Shown piece after piece: positions 46,836 through 57,878 of a DNA stretch of 64,000 nt; the first letter of the stretch is position 1; the number at the start of each line of letters is the position of its first letter. The DNA lies in NCBI GenBank assembly GCA_023374045.1, contig CM041782.1, positions 255,277,810 to 255,341,809 on the forward strand, in the 5' to 3' direction. Both the position numbers and the translations under genes were made by a program. The notes below the pieces were generated by a model. It searched no databases. It was not told the origin of the DNA and worked only from the letters and a program-made list of their open reading frames with translations. The stretch is from Limonium bicolor (taxonomy: Eukaryota; Streptophyta; Magnoliopsida; Caryophyllales; Plumbaginaceae).

Positions 46836-48630
46836 CTCGTACTAATTTTGGTCAACCAAATAGTCATTAATAAACATTAGAGAAGGTCTAGAGCCAATAA
46901 AACCGATAAAACGAGGAAATAGTAAAAACTGTCAAAACGGGAAGTTGTGGGTAAAAGCATAAATAAACCAAACTAGTGTGTCCACTATTGTAAATAAAAT
47001 TTTTAAAACCCCAAAGGGCTGTGTATCAGCCGATCCCCTTCCCTCTCACACACAAGAAATAAATAAAGAAAGAAAGAAGAAAAGAAAGAAGAAAGAAAAA
47101 GAATACAAAAAGTAAAAAGAACACTCTCTTTCCTCACTTTTCTCTCTCTCTCCATTTCTTTCTTCCCCACCGTACTCCCTCTCTTTCTCTCCTTCCTTCT
47201 TGCAGCAATTTGGAGCTTCCCCTCTACAACAATGGAAGCTCTCTCTTCTTCTCCATGCTCTACCCTCATGTGAGCTTCAAATGCAAAAATAATTACATAT
47301 TTGTAATCCCCTCATCATCCTCTACACTTCTCTCTTTTCAAAATCCAAAAATGAGGAAGTTCATTTTCGTGGGTATACCCCATTGGTGAAGAAAATAGCA
47401 TCAATGTGTAGCTTGGAGTCCCCTCTCTCCATTAAGGTAAAAATCTCCATGAGAACCTTAAGTTTTCTTCATCTCCTTTGGTAGCCGATTTTTGCCATTG
47501 TAACACTCCATTTTCTCTCTCTCTTTTGAGCACAATATCAACCTTGCAATGGTGGTGGATTCACCTTCTTGAACTAAGGGCTAAAACCCCTCCTAAAAGC
47601 TTCAAAAGGTAAACCCTAGAAATTTGTTTAAAACATCTCAATGAGTTAGTATAAATCTAAGGGTTAGTATATTAATTATACTTGTTTTGTATGCTTTGGG
47701 TGATGGGAATGGAGTTTGGCAACTCCATTCCCCACAAAACCAATTTGTGCAAGAAAGAGAGGAAGATGAGAATTGAAAAAGGAATTGAAAGAAATAAGAG
47801 CTTTAAGGTAAGAGCTCTCTCTCAATGCTATATTGCCATGCATTAGAGTAATGGGAATGGGTAAACAAATAAAAGAACCTAAACTATTGTACTAGTATTG
47901 TAGTTGTGGAAGTTTAAGTATTTGTAGGCTAAGTATTCCAATTGTAGGCCTTGGAGCCAAATGTAATGTGCATGTGTATTAGTATTGTTGTTGATGGAAA
48001 TATTGATGTATTGGTAATGTATTGATTGCTGGTAGGACCCTTGTATGGGTTTTGCTAGATTAGGTATGAATTTGATGAAAAAGTGTGTGTGTGGAGAAGT
48101 AAGAAAAGTAGGTGAACTATGGCGAAATTTTGGTAGGAATTATGTATTTAATAATGACTTGTTGAATGGGAGAACTAAGGTGTACATTGGATTGAGTAGG
48201 TATGTTTAGTAGTGATGAAGTGGTAGTAGTAGTATGAGAAATAAGAAGTGTAAAATCTGTAGCAAAGTGTATTAAAATGCATTGGAGAAGTTAGGAAAAA
48301 TTAGTGTGCAAGAATTGGTAAAAAGAGTGTTGAGCTTGGGTATAGGTAGTGTAGTTTATTTGAAATGCATTGGAATGGTAAGATGGCATTTGAACAAAGT
48401 GCAAAATGCAAAGAGGTGTGTAGGAATGCACAAGTGTGCAAAGTATGAAAATGGGAATGGAAATTTGTAGAAATGGAGCATGAAGTTGAGAAGGCATTGA
48501 ACCATGGATTTAAGGTGTTTTAGTGAGTGTTTAAGTGTGTTTAAATATGTACAAAACATGTGTAAAGATTATGGAATGATTGGAGGTGGATTATGGGTTG
48601 AATAATCCACTAAGTAGCAGTTTTTAGCAG

Positions 48631-48810
48631 GGTCCGGGACTTAGGATAGGCACCAAGTCCCGGACCGCATGTAAAATCAATTCGAGACTCAACACAGGGG
48701 GTGGTCCGGGACCTTTGTCCAGGACCAAGTCCCGGACCACAATGAAAATAAGGCCGAGAGTTGAATTTGTGTATGGTCCGGGACCTTGGGTCCGGACCAA
48801 GTCCCGGACC
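48631..48810. repeat. Inverted-repeat array, E LTR (core GGTCCGGGAC/GTCCCGGACC)
   Basis: Three units of ~70-80 bp, each with GGTCCGGGAC and GTCCCGGACC arms about 20 bases apart and a degenerate central GTCC-GGACC, followed in the first spacer by TTCGAGACTC. Same architecture as in A, B, C and F with a third core sequence. Confidence 0.92.
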
Positions 48811-49518
48811 AGCCCGAAATTGTTACAGAATGTAATTTTTATGGTTTTAAACATGGGGAATTGATTGGTAATGGCTTTAGAAGTTGTTAAGTCCTTGTTT
48901 GGTGACCTTTAAAGGCCCTAGGAAGTGTAAACAAGTTTGAGAAGTAATTAAGAAAGTTGTAAGTATATGAACATTAAGTAAAACCGAAACAACGGGACAA
49001 CGAGGTAAGTATGGGAGTAGTAGTTGTGTATGTATTGTAATATTTAGTATTGACTGAACCATTTGGCATGTAGCCTGAGGTTCAAGAACATGACTCGAGG
49101 AACAAGTAAGGACTAAGAAACAAGAAGGCACCCGGTAAAGTAAATTGTAGAAAATGGTATGATTTCTTCATGCCCTGTATCCTAATCTGGTTACCCCGAT
49201 TTGTGTGCTTATTTGATCACCTAAATAAGATAAATGCATGAATCGGACTATATTGCACTTACCTGTGCTTGACTTATGTTGTTCTTGATATTTATTGTCT
49301 TGAACACTAGTTTGTATAATTCATGAAATATATGAATGATGATGAAGTGTATTTGTACCCTGTAGTGTATTTGTGTATTGTATTGCATTTCGTATGGATG
49401 TATATATGAGCATTGTATTCTATTATTGTGGCTTGGATGTGTGACTTCTACTAATTCCTAACTACCTAACTCCGAACATAAGTAAGGATTAAATTGGAAT
49501 GAGTAGAAGTCCAATATA

Positions 49519-49534
49519 GTTTCGGCCACGCGTG
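49519..49534 (+). promoter_or_regulatory. Conserved CACGCGTG element in E LTR
   Basis: GTTTCGGCCACGCGTG, matching the motif in the LTRs of B and F. Confidence 0.5.
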
Positions 49535-49993
49535 AGGATGAGGAGACACAAGAGGTTGGATCCGATTCCTGGTTCTTAAACTGGTCCACGGCCCAAACCC
49601 CTTAAATGGGTAGCATCCTGGATTGGTGAACCAAGTAAATCCCTGGTGGGACAGAGTAGTCCCCGGGCCAGAGGTCCCGACGACTTAACATGAGTAAGAG
49701 TAAGTAAGTAAGTAAAGTATGAGTATGTATGAGTATGTATGCGTAAGTATGGTGTAACGAGTAAAAGAGTAATCTCCACCCGATTAACCTGGGTGGACAA
49801 AAGGAGCTAACAAGTATTGTGGATGTATGGAACATGTATGGTGTATGTATTGAGTATGTATTGTATATGCGCATTTCGGGAAAGGTAAGTAAGTACCAAT
49901 TGGCTTGTATGGACTACTTGTGTGTATTGAAATATATGTATGTATTTCGTGCATAAAGTATTGTAGTATTATGTATGGAAGCATGTATGCATG

Positions 49994-52900
49994 TGAAATA
50001 CCCCTAACCTTTAAAATATAATTAAATGACCTATTAATGATCTAAGATGATTATTAAACATCTAAATATTATTGGGGAACAATCTAAAAGATCTCAACAA
50101 GGCAAAACACGCCTTAAGATCGGTAAAGCCGAAAATGTGCCTTAAGACACCATAAAGATTGGTGACCTCAAATAGGATCCAAAGTGGATTCCTAAGTATT
50201 ATAATGAAGTAAGGAACACAACAAAACCGTTCTCAAGGAGAACTAAGCTCAGGAACACCCTGTGACACAAAATGTGCACTAAAACACCTTAAAGCACGTT
50301 TTGTGAGATTGCCTTTTAAATTGATTTTTTTAATGGGCTTAAAAATTATAATTACCTTTAATATGATATTTATCATATTATATCATATTAGGAATTTAAT
50401 TCCAGAAATTTACGAATTTTTACAAATTTAATATTAAAATATTAATAAAACCCTAAAGTGGGGCCCGTTCGAGTCAATATTGACCAAGTATGGTCAATGG
50501 TCAATTAATTGACCCTATTGACCAAGGATTTCGACAGGCAAGGAGGAGAGGAGTCAGCATAATCATTGTTAGACAAATTAGCTACCTAATACCAAATTTG
50601 CAATAGTAAAAGTTACTTTTATTACTTTTCCAATTCAATTAAGCCTTTCCAATCATCTTCTTCACTCACCTTGCTTCCCAGCCGATTCCAGCAGCCCCTC
50701 ACCTCTCTTTGCTTCTCCATTTTCGTGGTTACACAGCCAAACTCAGAGGAGAACAGCAATCACCATTGGTAAGCTTATTAAGCTCTTAAATGTTCATTTT
50801 CTTCACAATTTCTCCTCTTTCCATGGAGCAAAGCATCAACCACTTCCATCAATGTTCTTAGGTTGTTATGGAGGTTAAATGGAGGGTGTATCTCGGCATT
50901 AACAAGGGAATAAGGTGGAGAAAGCTAATCTTGTTCTTAAGGTATAAAAATGTGCTCTAAGCACATATCTTTTGATTCCCTTCAAATTCGGCTGTGAAAC
51001 TTTGTTTCTAAGCTTATAATCTTCATATTAACATACTTATCCAGTTGGTACATCAAGAGCTTCGAAGTATAACCAGATCCAAGCCAAAAACACCATTTTA
51101 GGCATTTTAAAGGTAAAGATTAGCTATCTTCTAATCTGAGTTATACCAGTTTAAAGCTTGGTTTTAGTAGCTCTTTTAACACTCTTTGCCTACTGAAATA
51201 CAGGCCGAGATTAACCTTGTATACCTTGGTGTTCTAAGGTAAATTTTACCTTGAAAATTGACATTAAACACTTCTTATGGTTAGATCTTGCTTGGATACT
51301 AATCATGCCTTAATTGCTGTTTGAAAACATGTAAACTAAGCTGTGGAAAATAGATCTCCATACAGCCGTGGCCAACAAGGCATATACAAGGATAAATCAA
51401 GGTATAAACACCTTAAACTTATGATTTTTATAAATTTTAAGCATATATATATATATATGGCCGAGAGTGAAGTTACATATATAGGTCATATTGACCTAAA
51501 AATGGAAAAAAAATGGCTAAGAAATTAAGCTAGTCATTTAAGAGGTTTAATTAACATAATGGTCAAATTATGGCATTATGTGGAAAAATAATTAAACTAA
51601 GGTGAGGCCGAATATATATGCTATAATTTGAGACATTTATTGTGTAATTTATTTTGCAAGTTCAAGGTTGTAATAAGGCCATGTCATTAGGCCATTTTAA
51701 TTTAAGTTTATAAGCTTATTTAGTTTTATTTATGCTTATAATTAAAATTGGGGCCAATTCGTAATTACTAGGAATTTAGAAGGCCGTGGGCTTAATTTAG
51801 AGCAATTTAGGGTTTTTAAATGAATTTAATAAAAAATATAACATTTTATAAAGTTTTGGGGTCAAAATTGTAAAAATAGAAAAGTATAGGTTATTATTAG
51901 TAATTACCGAAAAATTGGTTCCCATTTGGTATTAGGAGTCAAAGTTGACTATATAGGAGACTTTGACCAAGTTTAGAAAACTTAAGAAATTAAAATACTA
52001 CCTTATAATAAGATACTTATTAAATTGTAAAAGATTTATAAGACTTGGGGTAGTAATGTAATTACCGAGACTTAAGGGTACTAAATGGAATTTAGTAAAG
52101 TCCTTAAGTTATTAGAAATTTTTAGAAGTTTATTTGGTTAAATTTGTTCATATGAATTATATAAGTATATATGGTATTTTATAACATTGTTACAAATGGG
52201 TAATAAATGTATAGAAACCGAGATTTAGAGGAAAAATAAGGTTAAGAATAATGTTATAACCTTTTGGTATAGTTTGGTAAATTTTGGAGTTATATATAAG
52301 GTTTATTAAGAAATGTGTATAATATATAGTTTTAACTGGAATTAGAAAACTATGTATTAGAAATTGAGAGTGAATTGTGGTTTATAGAAGTTAGTGGTTA
52401 TAAGTAAAAGCAAAAATATTAAGGGCCACTTGGTATTTTATAAACAAATATGACTATATTATAATTGTTTTAAATGACTTAAATGTCATAAGATATGTTA
52501 TGTAACAATAATGTAACATTATATAATTAAGTGGTGGATTTTGTAAATATTTAAGAACATAGGTGCTGTTCGGAAATATTAACATTTTAAATGGAATTTG
52601 TAATATGGTTTTTAATGTTATAGGAGTTATAACATTTATAATATAAGAGATATTCATTAAAAAGAATGGATATAGATTATAAGACTTACCATATAATAAT
52701 AAGTTCCATAACACCATATATAAATAAATATATGTAATGGTGTTGAAAATGTGATTTGGTTCAATAATTATAAATTATCGTAATTAAAATGATAATAGAT
52801 AAGGAGAAAAGAATTATCATTAGATATCGAAATTCTGATGTTAGAAGTATGCATGGAATAATAAGGATTTTAAATAGTCAAAAGTATAGTTACAAATGAA

Positions 52901-53286
52901 TTATACCACATTGAATAAAAAAAAAGAGAGAAAAGAAAAGAGACAAACCTTAGAAAAATAAATACTAAGGTGAGATGTATAGTGCATGACAAAGAACCAT
53001 ACATGCAATAAAGAAACAAACTATACGATCTACAAATATACATTAGTTTACATGCGATAACAAAGTCCAACAATAAGTCTATTAATATACAAGATAAGAC
53101 TACGCATGTAATGTAACACTTTTCCAATCTCGAGTTAAGCCAAAAACCCGACAAACGTTGACAGTTAATGACGGGGGATTAACCGGGAGGTATTAGTGAC
53201 GTACGGAGTACCGTAGAGTTATGATTGTTATACGGGATGCTAATCAGTAGCGTTATGTATTGTCTAGACTGTTAGAGACGACACAC
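49994..53286 (+). repeat. LTR fragment I, 5' part of a further LTR
   Basis: Starts TGAAATACCCCTAACC inside E's LTR, with the same 11-base end as the other LTRs. The following 3.3 kb is AT-rich and non-coding, with leader-like pyrimidine sequence near 50640-50730 and AAGGTAA-type words at 51110 and 51235. It is cut by F, so neither its end nor its duplication can be seen. No inverted-repeat array is visible in the part present. It could be a solo LTR or part of a full element. Confidence 0.65.
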
Positions 53287-54385
53287 TGAAATACCCCAAA
53301 CCTTGGTATGTTGTGTAAATGTTAAACTATGGTATTTAAAGGCTAAAAAGTGCCTTGAACTGGAATGAACCATTTAAACCATAGTAAAGTGCAATAAAGC
53401 ACTAAGACACAGTTTGAGCAAAAACATGCTCTAAGCTATGAGTGAACTTGGTTAGGACCAAAGAGCCTACCAAGACTTAATAACATTTAATTATGATTTT
53501 ATAAGGCTAATTAAGTCCCTAGGAAACTTTGGTAGACAATGAAACCAAACAAACACAAGGTAATACCTTAAAGTCATATGAGCAAAAATGTGCTCTAAGC
53601 TTGGGATAAATGTGTATAAGGCCTAATGGTCATACCTATGGCCATATTTATATGTTAATGAACATATTAAATCAATTACCAAAGAAAACCAAGCTTGGAA
53701 CAAGTTAAAACACAAAATGGGCTTTAAGAAGTCTTAAAGCACGTTTTTGAAAAATTGTCTTGTAACTGAGTTTTGAATGGCTAAATGTCCATCATTACTC
53801 TTTAATTAACATGTGTACTATATAGTATCACATTTGGGTGGCCATATTAGTGGGAAATCAAAAATTTCACTTCTATGTGCTTGTTATTGATGAATAGTGA
53901 TTTTATAACTAGTTTGTAACATATGATGTTATAAGTAATTAAATTGGTCAACAAAGACCAAAACAACCCTCCTAGGCATATGGGGGCCGGTTTTTCATGG
54001 TGTGAGTCACCAACATAAAAGAAATCAAATAAGTAAACTTAAGCTTAAAGTAAAGTACTATTTGCTTATAAGTTACAAATATCTCTTAAAAGCAAATTCT
54101 ATCTCATTCTCTCATTTCCATCCCTTGTTCACACGGTTCCACACTCTCTTCTCCTCTCTCTTCTTGTTCTCTCTCGGTAAAGCTACTACAACCATGGAAG
54201 TCCATCTTTGACATGTAAAACCTAGCTCACTTAACCAAATCAAAACAAACACCACCATTCTCTTAGTTAAGCCAAGCTCTACAACTTGTCCTTCAAAACT
54301 TCAAAGCCTCCATTTCGGTGCCAAGAGAAACCCCATGGGAGGAGCTTGACTCATCTTTTCACCTATTCTTGTTCTCCTTTGCTTC

Positions 54386-54393
54386 AAGGTAAG
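54386..54393 (+). promoter_or_regulatory. Conserved 5' splice-site-like word in F LTR leader
   Basis: AAGGTAAG in the context TTTGCTTCAAGGTAAGGAAA; B's LTR has TTTGCTTCTAGGTAAGGAAT at the equivalent place (about 23337-23357, minus strand). A possible leader-intron donor. Confidence 0.4.
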
Positions 54394-55662
54394 GAAACTC
54401 AGAAAAATGACATTTCCTTCATGTTTTTCATGTCCGAATCACTCTTATGGAGTCATTATATTGCCTTGTTCTAGCTTCATTCCAAGCTTCATGGACTAGG
54501 AGGAGTCCTCTCTTGATATATATTCAAGCTCTCTTTCCATTCCAAGGTAAAACACATGTTAATACCTTAAGATAATATATGTAACTAGGGTTTACAATGA
54601 GATAAAGCTTAAAGCTTATATACTCATTTTAATGTTGGCATATTGTTTAGTTGTTGGCAAGAACCAAATGCCCTACCGTTCACAAGGAAACAAGAAAGAA
54701 ATTTTGAGGAAAAGAGGTAAACAAACCTATCTTGATGTGGTTTAATGCCTTAGGAGGAATAAACTTTATAATGCTTGTTAAAATACCTAAGGAGCCTATG
54801 TGTGAATGAGCTAGTAAATGCTCTCAGGGGTTTATTAAGGGCATATGAATTGTTGGGTTATTTGCAGTCAAAGGCATTATTTGAGGAAATTCAGTGTTTA
54901 AGCTTGCAATTTAAGGGCCTAAGAGCCATGCATTAAGGGCCTAAGTGCCAAGCATTTAAGTATGCACTATATTGTGATGTGTGCTTAATGTGTGAAGTTG
55001 TGTATAAAATGTGTTTGATGGATTTTAGGTTGTTCTTGGATGAAATAAGGTAGAAAACCTAAGTTTTTTGGATGTGTTATATACTAGAGAGCTATGGCCC
55101 AAATTTGGGAAGATGTGTAAGAGGTTCTAAGTGTTTAAGTGGTTTGGTGAACTAGGAGGTGTTAAAGTGATTGAATGTTTTACTTGAGAAGAAAGCTGTA
55201 ACAAGGTGATTTAGAGTGATGCAAGGATTTAGGCATTATCTTGGAAGTTTTAGAAATCTATGGGTGTTCTCAAGATTTATTTAAGTCTTGTAGGAGTTTG
55301 TTTAGGTTTAGGTATGTTGGTGTTCAAGAATAATGATGTTTAGGTAAGGTTTTGAGTAAGGATTTTTCAGAATTTGAAAAGGATTTAGTTAGTAGAAAGA
55401 CGTTGAGAGATGATGATAAGGTGTAGAGGAAAACACCTTGGTATTGTGGTCATTATATGAATGCCACCTAGAAATCATAAGGAGAAAACATGTAAGTGTT
55501 TAGGAATTTGTGGAGATATAAGTAAAAGTTTAAGGAATTAGGAAAAATAGTTTTGTGAGTGTTTAAGAATATCTTAAGGGTGTGTTTGAAGGCCAAATGA
55601 TGTTAGAACACATTAAGGCCTTAGGAGATTTGGTGAAGATTTACAGTTTGGGTAAGTTTAGG

Positions 55663-55912
55663 GCGACCGACCCAGTGGCCGACCCCAGTTTGTCGGTCGA
55701 GCCCTGTAAATGTTAGATATGTTCGGTAATGGACCGACCCAGAAGGTTGGTCGGACATGGGTCGGTCCGGTCAATTCAAAGGAGGGAAAATGTTCGCACA
55801 TGGACCGACCCAGAATGGTGGGTCGGACGTGGGGTCGGTCGGGCATGTTAATAAGAGTAAAGGGGGTCGTAATGGACCGACCCGTGTGGGTCGGTCGGTG
55901 GGCGGTCGGACC
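55663..55912. repeat. Inverted-repeat array, F LTR (core GACCGACCC/GGGTCGGTC)
   Basis: Four units spaced ~65 bp. They align with B's units, except that the outer base pair after G is A:T instead of T:A on both arms (GACCGACCC/GGGTCGGTC against GTCCGACCC/GGGTCGGAC). Confidence 0.93.
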
Positions 55913-56650
55913 AAAAACATTGTCGTCAAGGTTATGAAATGATATGTGCTATGGGGATATGGTAGGTAATGGTGTTTAAGGCTGTTAGGGACATGATAGG
56001 TGAGTTTAATGGCAAATAAGTGGGTGAAAGGTTGTATTAAGAATGTGAGAGTAAAATGTTAAAATGTAAAGTTAGTAAAAAGTTACGGGAAAAGTTATAA
56101 GCTTTGGACCACTAAATAATCAAGCAACCCCGATGTTATGAACCACATGTGATGTTAACCAGTTGTTTCGAGAATGCGTCGATACATAAATGGACAGGAT
56201 AAGTGACTCCGGTGACAGGTATGGTTTTCTTCAACCTGTGTCCTAACGGATACACGCTTGTATGCCAATGTGTTTTTCTGTATGTTTGCCACGTTATGAT
56301 ACAAATCATGAAACGAGTTTACAGTCATTATTGTTATTGTATGTTTACGTGCCGATACCGGTAACCTCTATGCGCTTGAAGGGCTAGTTTAACCACTATT
56401 AGGTAAACGTAGGAAACGGTATCCGGTAACAACTTTCCGACTTAGGAACGTTCTAACCACGGCTAGCGTGAGTTGGTTATGTGATGTTTGGTGCGTGATG
56501 TTTGTATGTGAATGTATGACTCTCTCCTCCCTTGTTGCTTAACTCGGTTTATGATACCGTATGGTGTTGGTTGTTGTGGTAGGCTCCGTAATGATCTCTA
56601 ACTACTTATTATAAGAGTCTATGGGCTAATGGGGGTGAGGATCCCGGATT

Positions 56651-56667
56651 GTTTCCGGCCACGCGTG
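56651..56667 (+). promoter_or_regulatory. Conserved CACGCGTG element in F LTR
   Basis: GTTTCCGGCCACGCGTG; same motif in B and E. Confidence 0.5.
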
Positions 56668-57850
56668 TGATTGGTGGGGGTCGTATCATCCAGTTCGGCT
56701 CCTTGGTGTTTTTTAGGTGGTATTCCAATTTGGTTTCAACCTTCCCTTAGCTTCCAAAGCTAGTTTACTGACTCACGTCGGCCATAGGGGCATACTGTGT
56801 TGTTTGGTGTGCTTGGGATCCTATATCCGACCACCTTGGGTTTTAAGTCAACCGTTCAATAACAGGATGGTGACGAGGTAATTAACGAGCTTGGTATGAG
56901 TTTGGCACAATCTCTATGCTCATGGTATGGACTAACTATGATGGAGGTTCCTTGTGAGAACCGAATTATGATGTGTATTTTAATGTTTGGTGCTATGCAA
57001 ATTCCCTTGCTATGCTAAGGTATTTATATATACATATCCGGATGTTTAGAATGATGGTGAGTTATCATGTGTATGTAGAAACCAGAAAGGTTGTTATGTT
57101 TGTCATATAAGGAATGAGATAGTTGTATGTTATGGAATGTGTGGATCATGGAAATGAATCCCGGTTTGTGACAAGAGGCGTTTAAGGATAACCCTATTGA
57201 TGGGTACACGTTCGTTCGTTAAGGAAGTAGCTCCGTTTAGAGGAGAGCCACTCTAGTGGTTTAAGGAATCATTGATGTTGGTTAAGTGTGGATGTTCTGT
57301 TATAGGTTGGGAGCCCATTTGAGGCGAAAATTATGTGTGTTGTTATGGTTTGTATGCGAATTAAATATAACCCCTGCATGCGAAGACACAATTAGTCGTG
57401 CGTGGCCCGGTAGCATGCGGGCTGCGGGATTACCATACCAGCAAAGGTGCTGAGCCCCTTGGGGCCACCCCTTTCTCTTCTTTTTCCTATTTCAGGTACG
57501 AAGTGCTGGAAGCCGTTCGAGAGTAGGACCGGGTAGTCATTGTACATGGGTAAACTTTTAAGTGTAATGTATACAGTAGGTGAGTAAACCAGTTGTTGTC
57601 GGCAACAGTTTAAAATACTCGGTACACGGGGAGTGTATGTATATTAAATGTTGAAGATGGATTGAAGTATTGTATTGTGTAGTTGCTCGGAATTTAGTCC
57701 CTCAGACCGATACAAATGTACATATATAGCCTTGTTAGCCACTGGGTGGGTTAACGGCGTGTAACACCATTGGATAAGTAATGTGATAGTTGATTTCCTC
57801 CGCTGCAGATTGTTATTATTGGCTGGTTGTTGGATGGGGTGGTCAAAAAG

Positions 57851-57862
57851 TGGTATCAGAGC
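57851..57862 (+). other. Primer-binding site (initiator Met tRNA), element F
   Basis: TGGTATCAGAGC, five bases after the 5' LTR. Confidence 0.95.
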
Positions 57863-57878
57863 GAAGTATCGCTCTGAT
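57855..57878 (+). other. Hairpin overlapping primer-binding site, element F
   Basis: Perfect 10-bp inverted repeat with AGTA loop, identical to A and B. Confidence 0.9.

Larger units (their letters stand above)
46841..49993 (+). repeat. Element E 3' LTR, second part
   Basis: Continues E's LTR after element C; no gene. It holds CTCTCTCT-rich leader-like sequence (47100-47260), several AAGGTAA splice-donor-like words (47434, 47607, 47805), an inverted-repeat array (48631-48810), a CACGCGTG motif (49527) and a GTATGAGTATG-rich repeat (49690-49750). It is cut by LTR fragment I; the end of E's LTR is not in the window. Confidence 0.82.
53287..57845 (+). repeat. Element F 5' LTR
   Basis: TGAAATACCCC to GGGGTGGTCA. 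Strongly similar to B's LTR (for example 53741-53960 against the minus strand of 23790-24020). Contains pyrimidine-rich leader-like sequence (54090-54175), AAGGTAAG donor-like words (54386, 54544), an inverted-repeat array (55663-55912) and a CACGCGTG motif (56660-56667). The end is GGTCA where related LTRs have TTACA. No gene. Confidence 0.9.

Noticed and set aside
47003..47269. 88-codon minus-strand frame in E LTR with a hydrophobic stretch
   Set aside because: Antisense of a CT-rich leader-like segment; composition alone explains the Arg/Lys/Glu and Phe/Leu runs.
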